64,000 bases of DNA, taken from Leishmania donovani (lineage: Eukaryota > Euglenozoa > Kinetoplastea > Trypanosomatida > Trypanosomatidae). A model generated the notes under the pieces. The model made no database searches and was not told where the DNA came from. It saw only the letters and a program-made list of their open reading frames with translations. This document shows positions 30,101-37,714 of this stretch, piece after piece. A program made the translations under genes and the position numbers. Position 1 is the stretch's first letter. Every line of letters begins with the position of its first letter. The stretch lies in contig NC_018256.1 of NCBI RefSeq assembly GCF_000227135.1, forward strand, positions 3,969-67,968, written 5' to 3'.

Positions 30101-33100
30101 CAAAGATGGCGACGTGGCGCACAAGCTGACTCTCATCGAATGTTGACAGCTGAGACAGCGCCACAATGCAGAGCTCCGCCACGGCGGTGTAAAAAGACGA
30201 GTGGAAGAGCTCCTGGCGGGGCACTGTCGGGTTCTCGGCTCCCCAGAGGTACATGGACCGCAGAATTGTGTCAAAGAGAAACCACGACAGATTGCTCATC
30301 TCACGCAGGATACTGCGAGCCGGCGGCGGGGCCTTGCTGCCACGGGCAAGACTAGCAGGGCTAGCAGGTGAGGAAGAAGGCGCAGAAGTGCCGCTCTTTT
30401 CCTTCGCTGAGTCGGCTCCGATACCGTTTGGCTGCTGCGCTACCATCTTAAGTAGGTTCAGCCATGCCTCGACCATGCCACTGTAGAGGCGACGCTTGTA
30501 CTCACACTTGGCGCCTTCGTAGAGGGTGTCATTGGACAGGAAGTGGTACAGTATACTTCCAACGCTCGTCTTGGCGAACACTTGCGGTGTCAGACCTTCG
30601 CTGTTGTGGCGTCGACGAATCGTGTGCGCTGATGTGTCGTACTGCTGCGCCTTGGAAGTAATCCCTAAAAGGACGTCGAGCATGTGAATGCGGTTAGCCA
30701 GCGACACCGTCGCCGAGCCGGAGCCGATGAGGGAGAAGGCGTACGCGGTGAGGAAAGGGTAGAAGGCCAGAATCTCTGCCAACGGAAGCTGCGCAATGAG
30801 ACTGATCACGTTACGATGCGGGTCGACCTCCATCGCAGGCAGCTTCTGCAGCGCGCCGCACTCATCGAGCACCTTGTCGTTCTTCCTCATCTCTGCAATC
30901 GAGGACGGGCACTGCTGGAAGACAGATGCAATGACGCGGTTGGATGCGTGAACCGTTGTCTTGGTCTGACTCGAAGCCTTGACAACGCCCTCGCCGTTAT
31001 TGAGCAGGAAGTTCACGGGGGCCTCAGCAAAGCTCGTCAGATACCCGCCCGCGGCCGCGACGGCTGCCTGGTCATACGAAACAAACTTGATGTCGATGCT
31101 GTCGCGCACCTGCACAACGCCGTTCATCATCAGTGGCACAGCGGCGTAGCCGATTTTAAACATACGTGGCTGCCCAGGCGTCGGTGGCATTTTCCTCTGG
31201 CATGTGGCGTAGAGGGTCATGAAGATGTGGTGGCGGTCGGAGAGGTTTAGCGGCAGCTGCAGCTTGAACTCGTCGCTAAGCACCATGTCATTCGAGTTGT
31301 GTACCGAGGACGACCACGCCGTCGTCTCCATCGACAGGTTCGACAGCCCGCGCCCGTAGATGCACCTGATCGCGCCCTCCTCCGAGAGTCCGTCGTCCTT
31401 GTCCTTCACACAAAGCTGAAAGACGTAAGTGTGATGCGAAGCAGGGATGCTGCGGACGAAGCCGGCGTACATCACCTTCAGCCTAGACACGGAGAAATAG
31501 TACACGTTGTTATATGTCGTGAAGTAACCGGAGTTGAGGATGGGGATGCAGCACGGCGAGTAACGGTAGATGACCGGGCGAGCGCCCGGCAAGTCAGGGT
31601 CTAGCAGACTTACCTTCGACTCGTTCTCCTCCGGCGGCGTCTCTGGGTGGTCGGAGGGAAACGCCACTTCGTGCCTGCTCAGATCTGAGATGGAGAAGAC
31701 CATGTCCACCGGCAGCGCCTTCTGAGCTCCGCGCCAGCGCTCGTCCTTCATTACCTTGAACACGTCTTCGTTAGAGAAGGCCTTGCGGTAAAGGCGATCG
31801 ACGGCAACCCTCGGAAGCAGGTGGTTTGCCTCGTCCTGGAGCGGAACCGAGTTCCAGCCTAGCTCCTCCAGCACGTCGGACACTTGAGTCAGCAGCAACG
31901 TCTCCTGCTTCATAGGTGCAACGTGGATCTGCTTGTAGCGGTCTGCGCGACTGTACAAATCAACGTAGGTGTCGTACTCCTCGCAGCAGGGTCGGTACAC
32001 ACGCATCACGAGGTGCAGCGTTCCCTTGAACTCGTTCGGCACAAAGGCGACAACCTGATTCTTCTTGGCGAGCTCGCTGCGCTCCTTTTGAGGGTAGAAG
32101 ATGTCCAGCTCGGAATCGAAGTAGAACGTTTCGGAGACCTTTACCTTCTGCCGCTCTGTCCAGCTGTACAGTGCGGCTGCGATGACGAGAGGATCGGTGC
32201 TTGCTCCATGCAGCTCTATCACTCGGTTGCTGATCTTCGTCGCCTTGATGCAGTACACAAAGCCTCCGGTAAAGGTGCGCATTGCGGGAACGGGTTTGCG
32301 GGTGTCGATGTCGCTTACCCACAAGTTCGCTGCCGTCGACTCGGTCGCCGCTTCATCCGCCGCCGTGCTGTTCTGCTGCGCGCGCTCCCACACCTGGATC
32401 GGGTCGCCGTACGAAATCTGCGAGACAGCCTTCCGTACCATGGCATTATCGCCTCTCATCAGTTGCGCCTTTGTCAGCAGGCGCTCCGTGGGAGCGTTGT
32501 GCGGGTAATCCTCGTCGTCCACCGTCAGGGTGTGATCACTCAGCACCTCAGACTCGAAGTAGCACTTGAGGGTGCTCAGCGAGCGCTCGCCCGGTTCACA
32601 TGGTCGCTCGCGGTCTGCGTTCGGCTTCCGAAGTGGACGCTGGAGGGCGATGATCGTCTGCTTGGCTGAGAAGAAACCCAGCTGCACCTTCCCGTGCGCC
32701 GGCACCTCCCCCGTGACCTCTCTCGGAGGAAACAAGCACTTGCCGGACTCGCGGATGGTCCCGTATCGGTGCACTTCAATGCAGCTGCGCCGGATCGCAT
32801 CCTCTGTGAGCCCGTGTGCTTTCAGCTCCGCGGACAGAGCCTCCTCAAAACTCTCAAACGGCGCCTCTTTCGTTACGCGCGGCACGTAGTAGACTTCTTC
32901 CTCCGTCCGAGAGAGGATGCCGTTGTCATTCCGGATGGCTTCCAGGGTAGACAAAGAGTACCGGCTAACCGTCTCGGAGGCAGAGTCTTTAGAGTTTGTG
33001 CTTCTCTCGCTTCGCACGTCGCGGTCGCTCACGGACGGACTGCTCGTTCGGTAACGGCAACACCGCGAGTCATGCTGCTGCACCCCGTGCTCCTCCTCAG

Positions 33101-34490
33101 CATCTGCACCAGTGCCCCCCTGCTCCGTGTATTCATTCTGCCAGCGGGCGTCGCCTCTGTGCGTCGCGCTCGCGCAGTTCACCGGCTTCTCATCAGTATC
33201 ACTCACGAAAGCGGCAACAGCGCTGTGCTGCTTCAGTTTCTCTGAGAACTCTCCCATGACCACGGCGCGCGCCTCACGAAGAACCTCCTCCAGACCACCA
33301 GCCTGCTCCTCAGCCACGCGACGCGCCTGCTCCTCAGCTTCGCGACGCGCCTGCTCCTCAGCCACGCGACGNNNNNNNNNNNNNNNNNNNNNNNNNNNNN
33401 NNNNNNNNNNNNNNNNNNNNNNNNNNNNNNNNNNNNNNNNNNNNNNNNNNNNNNNNNNNNNNNNNNNNNNNNNNNNNNNNNNNNNNNNNNNNNNNNNNNN
33501 NNNNNNNNNNNNNNNNNNNNNNNNNNNNNNNNNNNNNNNNNNNNNNNNNNNNNNNNNNNNNNNNNNNNNNNNNNNNNNNNNNNNNNNNNNNNNNNNNNNN
33601 NNNNNNNNNNNNNNNNNNNNNNNNNNNNNNNNNNNNNNNNNNNNNNNNNNNNNNNNNNNNNNNNNNNNNNNNNNNNNNNNNNNNNNNNNNNNNNNNNNNN
33701 NNNNNNNNNNNNNNNNNNNNNNNNNNNNNNNNNNNNNNNNNNNNNNNNNNNNNNNNNNNNNNNNNNNNNNNNNNNNNNNNNNNNNNNNNNNNNNNNNNNN
33801 NNNNNNNNNNNNNNNNNNNNNNNNNNNNNNNNNNNNNNNNNNNNNNNNNNNNNNNNNNNNNNNNNNNNNNNNNNNNNNNNNNNNNNNNNNNNNNNNNNNN
33901 NNNNNNNNNNNNNNNNNNNNNNNNNNNNNNNNNNNNNNNNNNNNNNNNNNNNNNNNNNNGCGACGCGCCTGCTCCTCAGCTTCGCGTAGCGCTTGAATCT
34001 CGGCACTTCTTCTCACCTGCACCTCCATATCAATTCGCGCTTCCTCGTCTGTCTCTCTCCTCGTCATTGCTGCCTCGTCTTCGCGAAGACGTGATGCTTC
34101 TTCCGCCTTCTCGCGGTTCTCCGACTCACTGCTAAGCGACGCGCGAACCACGTGACGATCAAGGGCTCCAACGGGCCAGGCAGCGTTCTGGGGCTGCTGT
34201 AAAGAGTCGTAGACAGCACTCATTTCACCTTCATTGGCCGGGCAGTTCGGTGATAGCTCCAGAGAGTCACGCTGCTTCTGCTGCTGCTTTCGGCGGAGGC
34301 GCTCTTCGATTTCACGCTGAATCCGGTCCACCTCTGCCTTCCGGGCCGCCTCCATGGGATCGTCCTCGATAAAGCTGAGTTCAAAGGGCGGCGGGTTGGT
34401 GTAAGGATCGCGACGATTCCCCTGCGATCGACTGATCTCTGCCTCCATCTCCATCATGATCTGGCGCTCAATGTCATTGTCGGTGCTCAT
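27138..34490 (-). CDS. DOCK-family guanine nucleotide exchange factor with octapeptide repeats
   Basis: A very large protein (2450 codons, 196 of them unknown). Residues 1-175 are charged and helical. An array of octapeptides of the type REAEEQAR/RVAEEQAR begins there and is mostly hidden by Ns (residues about 178-373). A DHR-1 (C2-like) domain lies at about 960-1140, with VYYFSVSRLKVMYAGF and the family-typical strand and loop KLQLPLNLSDRHHIFMTLY. Long alpha-helical repeats follow. DHR-2, the catalytic GEF domain, covers about 1930-2420 and includes KEALKWLYRLHDAH, LVTVSEVQPYF, the MHISYFENTVNVG segment and RSFPSTTSAIDIAKTHQVVL-type sequence before a helical end. DHR-2 opens Rho/Rac GTPases in other eukaryotes. 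Start is the ATG at 34490 (MSTDNDIERQ). The frame continues upstream only through UTR and SIDER sequence to a GTG. Confidence 0.88.
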   Translation of the reverse strand: MSTDNDIERQIMMEMEAEISRSQGNRRDPYTNPPPFELSFIEDDPMEAARKAEVDRIQREIEERLRRKQQQKQRDSLELSPNCPANEGEMSAVYDSLQQPQNAAWPVGALDRHVVRASLSSESENREKAEEASRLREDEAAMTRRETDEEARIDMEVQVRRSAEIQALREAEEQARRXXXXXXXXXXXXXXXXXXXXXXXXXXXXXXXXXXXXXXXXXXXXXXXXXXXXXXXXXXXXXXXXXXXXXXXXXXXXXXXXXXXXXXXXXXXXXXXXXXXXXXXXXXXXXXXXXXXXXXXXXXXXXXXXXXXXXXXXXXXXXXXXXXXXXXXXXXXXXXXXXXXXXXXXXXXXXXXXXXXXXXXXXXXXXXXXXXXXRRVAEEQARREAEEQARRVAEEQAGGLEEVLREARAVVMGEFSEKLKQHSAVAAFVSDTDEKPVNCASATHRGDARWQNEYTEQGGTGADAEEEHGVQQHDSRCCRYRTSSPSVSDRDVRSERSTNSKDSASETVSRYSLSTLEAIRNDNGILSRTEEEVYYVPRVTKEAPFESFEEALSAELKAHGLTEDAIRRSCIEVHRYGTIRESGKCLFPPREVTGEVPAHGKVQLGFFSAKQTIIALQRPLRKPNADRERPCEPGERSLSTLKCYFESEVLSDHTLTVDDEDYPHNAPTERLLTKAQLMRGDNAMVRKAVSQISYGDPIQVWERAQQNSTAADEAATESTAANLWVSDIDTRKPVPAMRTFTGGFVYCIKATKISNRVIELHGASTDPLVIAAALYSWTERQKVKVSETFYFDSELDIFYPQKERSELAKKNQVVAFVPNEFKGTLHLVMRVYRPCCEEYDTYVDLYSRADRYKQIHVAPMKQETLLLTQVSDVLEELGWNSVPLQDEANHLLPRVAVDRLYRKAFSNEDVFKVMKDERWRGAQKALPVDMVFSISDLSRHEVAFPSDHPETPPEENESKVSLLDPDLPGARPVIYRYSPCCIPILNSGYFTTYNNVYYFSVSRLKVMYAGFVRSIPASHHTYVFQLCVKDKDDGLSEEGAIRCIYGRGLSNLSMETTAWSSSVHNSNDMVLSDEFKLQLPLNLSDRHHIFMTLYATCQRKMPPTPGQPRMFKIGYAAVPLMMNGVVQVRDSIDIKFVSYDQAAVAAAGGYLTSFAEAPVNFLLNNGEGVVKASSQTKTTVHASNRVIASVFQQCPSSIAEMRKNDKVLDECGALQKLPAMEVDPHRNVISLIAQLPLAEILAFYPFLTAYAFSLIGSGSATVSLANRIHMLDVLLGITSKAQQYDTSAHTIRRRHNSEGLTPQVFAKTSVGSILYHFLSNDTLYEGAKCEYKRRLYSGMVEAWLNLLKMVAQQPNGIGADSAKEKSGTSAPSSSPASPASLARGSKAPPPARSILREMSNLSWFLFDTILRSMYLWGAENPTVPRQELFHSSFYTAVAELCIVALSQLSTFDESQLVRHVAIFVRSLMHYADRGRVLMIYERIAAYFEEDGNFESLTNFLKYVLEDPDAIYLLLPSAGAARPVFLTRIVVHSFTILMINPNRVTRSIATDVLYSFLRRLANDSSTPSENLTCIAAQLFALVRNLGPHWKAITQPNDKIPIEVFQRDKQQLSMTCLWILYYTPRSTFRQWLQEEVDGKVIAGMMQIVAESQSTFRYTAAPASSSAAGPVAGVAKDAANEEVEERRAWEARSTTFVTAIGTQMCSLFLNEIPSILRTVRDNNPNAAVFPFFVMLESVLNLGNSTISLQMSSAVMHEVVCKLFPEIISRKARMGNGMVLLTFRLMSSCCQYVRSSASCTFLLMSQAFFSWKNSLSKIRSLTANALVSVAESRVRDLRLAGRFIEFQFDELIERAKVEEANYTAPSCDFASRYEDDSNAPGGDAQMKYRQKVEGQVMSVQRNLPISRYLLEKSNVPDQQPPRFSSDFTAMTATVLSLFDDVLRLQMDDSMKFKEARATAYFEVFRNFLRQNALKEALKWLYRLHDAHRANSDYLEAGMVLVFIAALCFRVTEVFYFVKGKDSKGARMPFEVLSHVFWHDYVRILPEVDALLPADTVYAIVSELYTCPDDMCFSMEGQVKALKEAAEFQDKGQYYEYSLQTIDIANKYLMAVSDFKGSSVVHMAMSTWCAAIAEPKSKRHNSRYFFLWARMERHTLPKSRKELHEDANDSKVGEKPRGLPNGNPIRRIYKMSTATTLEEFKNYARSYVESLFFDTSLVLLTDDLTETLPALPEPDSKRKRVAAVHRQPNHCLVTVSEVQPYFAKGTRVPPDGFDRSMHISYFENTVNVGSRDEVSDGRKLDLMTQRMSVNTYELERSFPSTTSAIDIAKTHQVVLNPFETAEEMLNSRREAMNQAPVNDALITVIRKALSPKELPPGAYMKEVIAVMGDHPEVIHAVRALSTLARAKLEACEKMEAMSKNPEDYALVLKAVTDIECCLVAMQHPDENDHASSSGM
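33290..33985 (-). repeat. 24-bp tandem array coding for an octapeptide
   Basis: Units such as cgacgcgcctgctcctcagc on +, encoding A-E-E-Q-A-R-R plus one variable residue (V, E) on the sense strand, are visible on both sides of the gap (33300-33371 and 33960-33985). The number of units is unknown. The protein segment would be a long charged alpha-helix. Confidence 0.9.
33372..33959. other. Assembly gap (588 N) inside the octapeptide array
   Basis: The gap lies within the DOCK coding repeat. Matching repeat phases on either side (33366 and 33960) differ by 594 bases, which is not a multiple of 24, so the gap length is probably an estimate. It happens to preserve the reading frame. Confidence 0.9.
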
Positions 34491-34893
34491 TGCCGATGTT
34501 ATATCCCCTGCAAGCCGCAAGGAATCGCTGGGACAGTCAAGAGCAGGAGCACAAAAAAAACAACAAAGGGCGGAAAGTCGGGAAGGACTTGTTGGACCGC
34601 ACCGAACAGAGCCGTTGCGCACACACACACAACTCTTGCCAGCAACGGCAGTCGGCCCAACGCAATATGAGTAGGTTCGAGGGGGCGGGATGGAGCAAGC
34701 GGCGCACAAAAATACTATGACAGAGAGAAAGCAAAACAAAATGTGAAGGAAATGCACTAAGGTAGCACAACTGCTCGCTGCTCGGTGGAGGAGCAACACA
34801 CAGCGCGCGGCACACACTGCCAGAACGAATCGGAAAGAGAGAGGGGAGGGGCATAGGTGAGAAGAATGGTATCCATGTATTAGGTTTGCTTTT
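34491..34893. other. 5' region of the DOCK gene
   Basis: Non-coding. A + strand purine block at about 34831-34868 reads as a polypyrimidine tract on the sense strand, upstream of the DOCK start and downstream of SIDER2 copy 3. Confidence 0.5.
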
Positions 34894-35437
34894 CCAACGT
34901 GTCCGTACACTGCCACAGAGCATCAGGCCAAACGCCGCGCGGCCCATCGGCCTGTCACAGGGCCCATCGCGCGGCTGCAAAGCAGCCGTGCACACGCCCC
35001 ACAGCGATGCGCCGACCTGGTCATCGGAGAGCACGGCCCCTGCTCCATAAAGATAAACTCCACCCACCCCCACTATGCCGGTCGCCACCTGGTGCATCTC
35101 CCTCACGGTGGCACTCAGGCGTCACACACCAGCACGCAGTGCGAGGGGCCGGCTGCCATATACGTTCCAGTCACGTCGGCACCTCGCCTATCGTGTGGAT
35201 GGCGTGAGCCTGTGTTCCCTGTCGCGGGGCGCACCGACGCAGCGCCATCCAGGGCATGGCCGCCGACATCAGCAGCGGTGCATCTGACTTCCCCACGTCG
35301 TGGGCACTCGGCCCTGTGACCACCAGAACTGGTCCGGCATATGGCAAGGATAGCGGCTGCTTGGCTTTCTCCCACAGTGAGTGGGGCGCTACTAGACCCT
35401 GGACACCGGGCTGAGGCGACGCCCCTCACGGAGGGGA
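34894..35437 (-). mobile_element. SIDER2-type retroposon, copy 3
   Basis: A complete copy of about 544 bp, sense orientation, with the same hallmark, stem and 3' end as copy 2, and an A-rich tail (AAAAGCAAA) at 34886-34893. By eye it is identical to copy 2 over the parts that can be compared. It lies about 400 nt upstream of the DOCK start and 2.3 kb downstream of RPN1, so it is either far into a long RPN1 3' UTR or in the spacer between the two mRNAs. Confidence 0.88.
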
Positions 35438-35516
35438 AGGGAGGAGGGGTGCAGTGTTCGGAAAGCACAATAAGCAGAAGAGAAAAACAGCAGCGACAGC
35501 AAGCAAAAGGGAAAAA

Positions 35517-35615
35517 NNNNNNNNNNNNNNNNNNNNNNNNNNNNNNNNNNNNNNNNNNNNNNNNNNNNNNNNNNNNNNNNNNNNNNNNNNNNNNNNNNNN
35601 NNNNNNNNNNNNNNN
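35517..35615. other. Assembly gap (99 N), false
   Basis: The 328 bases before the gap (35189-35516) are repeated exactly after it (35616-35943), including the unique flank that follows the SIDER2 5' end. The contigs overlap and were placed side by side. Confidence 0.93.
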
Positions 35616-35864
35616 TATCGTGTGGATGGCGTGAGCCTGTGTTCCCTGTCGCGGGGCGCACCGACGCAGCGCCATCCAGGGCATGGCCGCCGACATCAGC
35701 AGCGGTGCATCTGACTTCCCCACGTCGTGGGCACTCGGCCCTGTGACCACCAGAACTGGTCCGGCATATGGCAAGGATAGCGGCTGCTTGGCTTTCTCCC
35801 ACAGTGAGTGGGGCGCTACTAGACCCTGGACACCGGGCTGAGGCGACGCCCCTCACGGAGGGGA
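35616..35864 (-). mobile_element. Apparent SIDER2 fragment, assembly duplicate of copy 3
   Basis: This 5' half of a SIDER2 is an exact repeat of 35189-35437 with the same unique flanking DNA. It should not be counted as an independent insertion. Confidence 0.88.
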
Positions 35865-35943
35865 AGGGAGGAGGGGTGCAGTGTTCGGAAAGCACAATAA
35901 GCAGAAGAGAAAAACAGCAGCGACAGCAAGCAAAAGGGAAAAA

Positions 35944-37714
35944 AGCGAAGCGGGAGAGGGGGGTCGCAAGCCCACGCGGCGGCGTCAAGTTCAAGTCGAG
36001 CCACGCTCAAGCACGCGGACACAAGATAGCGAGCGGGCGAGGGAGGGAGGGAGGTGAAGAAGACACGCAAAGATGGGCCGCAAATCACGCCCACACGTCT
36101 GTGTGGGCTACTGGACAAATGAGATATACAGTTTTGAGGGCTCGCTAAAGCAAAAGAAACAGCGAGAAGGGAGTACGTCACACACTTATGCTCTTGCGCG
36201 CGCCGCCCTTTCGCGGCGTGAAAGCTGTGCTGTTGATCCGTCTGCAGCCGAGCACACCGAAGGCACGGCCTCCTGGAGCGGGGCAGAGGATGAGGAAGAC
36301 GTGAGTCAGAGCGGGCGGAAGTGAAAGACGCACACCGCGTCGCACAACAGTAGAGCACAGAAAGAGACAGTCGCGTGTCAGAGGAAAAGTGAGATGGGTA
36401 GAGAAGAGGGATCCGCCGAAGATGATTCTTCTGATGCCGAAAGCGGACGATTTGGGTGTGCTGGTCTGGGCGTTTGTCTACGCGCGCCTGATGCCGCAAT
36501 CCGCCTGCCCTTTTTTTTTACGTTTGGTGCGTTCACCCGTTGGAGAGAACTCGCGTGCTGCATTCCACGGCGTGTGGGCCGCCGCGAATGTCGCCTACGG
36601 AGAAAGATAGCGAAGGAAATGATAGCAGAAAGTAGTTTAAGGAGCAGCCACGGCAGAGCTAGGCACGAACCACGACCCCGCGTGCCGGCGTGCTGCTCTG
36701 CGTGAGGTGGAATATCGCACCCGGTGGGAAAGGACCGGCGCGACAGCGTCGTGGTAGATACTACGCACACAGACAGGAGGCACAGTCCGTGTGCGGGTTG
36801 GGAGTTCCCAAAGACATCACAAAATGTGCACGAGTCCGAATGCGCGAGAAGCAAAGCCGTAACCTCCTAGCCCACCTCCCGAGGAGGAGAGGGCGAGAAG
36901 ACAAGCGCATCGAGACATTGAATCTGCGCCTGCTCGCTGCGCTTCACCAACGGCGAAAGGGAGGGAGGCATACCTGGGTCATGCCCAACGCGCGCCACAG
37001 CGAGGGGAAACACCTGCCCATGCAGATGCATCTCGTGCGCCAACAGTGCGACACCCACGCACCTTCCTGGCCATCAAAGCATGTAGCCCGGAGGGGGTGG
37101 GGTCTATGCTCCTTTGCGTTATTGCACTTCATCTCAGTCTTAGCGCACACCTCCGGCACACACCACCGCCTGGCATAGATGCCTTGAAAACATGAAAATA
37201 GTAATAAAATTCGAAAAAGAGGAAACCACCCGCCGGCGATACATCAATCGGCGAGACACACAACCGCACGCACGCAGCGGCATGATGGAGGCAATCACGC
37301 CCACACGCAGGGATCCGTCCCAGTCGGCCAAAACAAAGAAACAAAAAGCGCTCGTCGAGCAGGGAAGTGCGGCCGCTCGACGGCGTCATCGACCCCTATA
37401 AGTTCAGGTGGGAGGAACGGCACTGCCCCCACCCCCTCCACACACACACACACAACAACACTTTCCCTCTTTCGAAAAAGGACGGACGGGCGAGTGTCAC
37501 ACGCGCACCGACGCCTGCTCCTCTGCTTTTCCATTTCCACCCTCGCCGACGTAGAGGGGGCGCGCCCGAGCCTCTCCGCCGCATGCCGAAGCGTGCTCGC
37601 TTGCGTGCACCTCATAAGACAAAGGCCCACGACAACAACCACCTAGGGGCACCGAGAGAGAAGAGCAGAGTTACGGAAGGTCCGTTGAGTGCTGCCGTGC
37701 AATGCACACAAGCT
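35944..37714. other. Gene-free region downstream of RPN1
   Basis: About 1.8 kb with no convincing gene on either strand. It includes + strand purine blocks (36027-36058) and a CA run near 37439-37454. It is presumed to be the 3' UTR of RPN1 and spacer. Confidence 0.5.

Noticed and set aside
33290..33985. 24-bp repeats as a possible CRISPR-like array
   Set aside because: The units are contiguous coding repeats without spacers, in a eukaryotic genome.
34491..34916. N-terminal extension of the DOCK protein
   Set aside because: It begins with GTG inside SIDER2 copy 3. The acidic helical start MSTDNDIERQ at 34490 is a better N-terminus.
34537..35106. Open frames of 100-220 codons within and next to SIDER2 copies
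   Set aside because: They run through non-coding retroposon sequence, recur wherever the element recurs, and have no match to a protein family.
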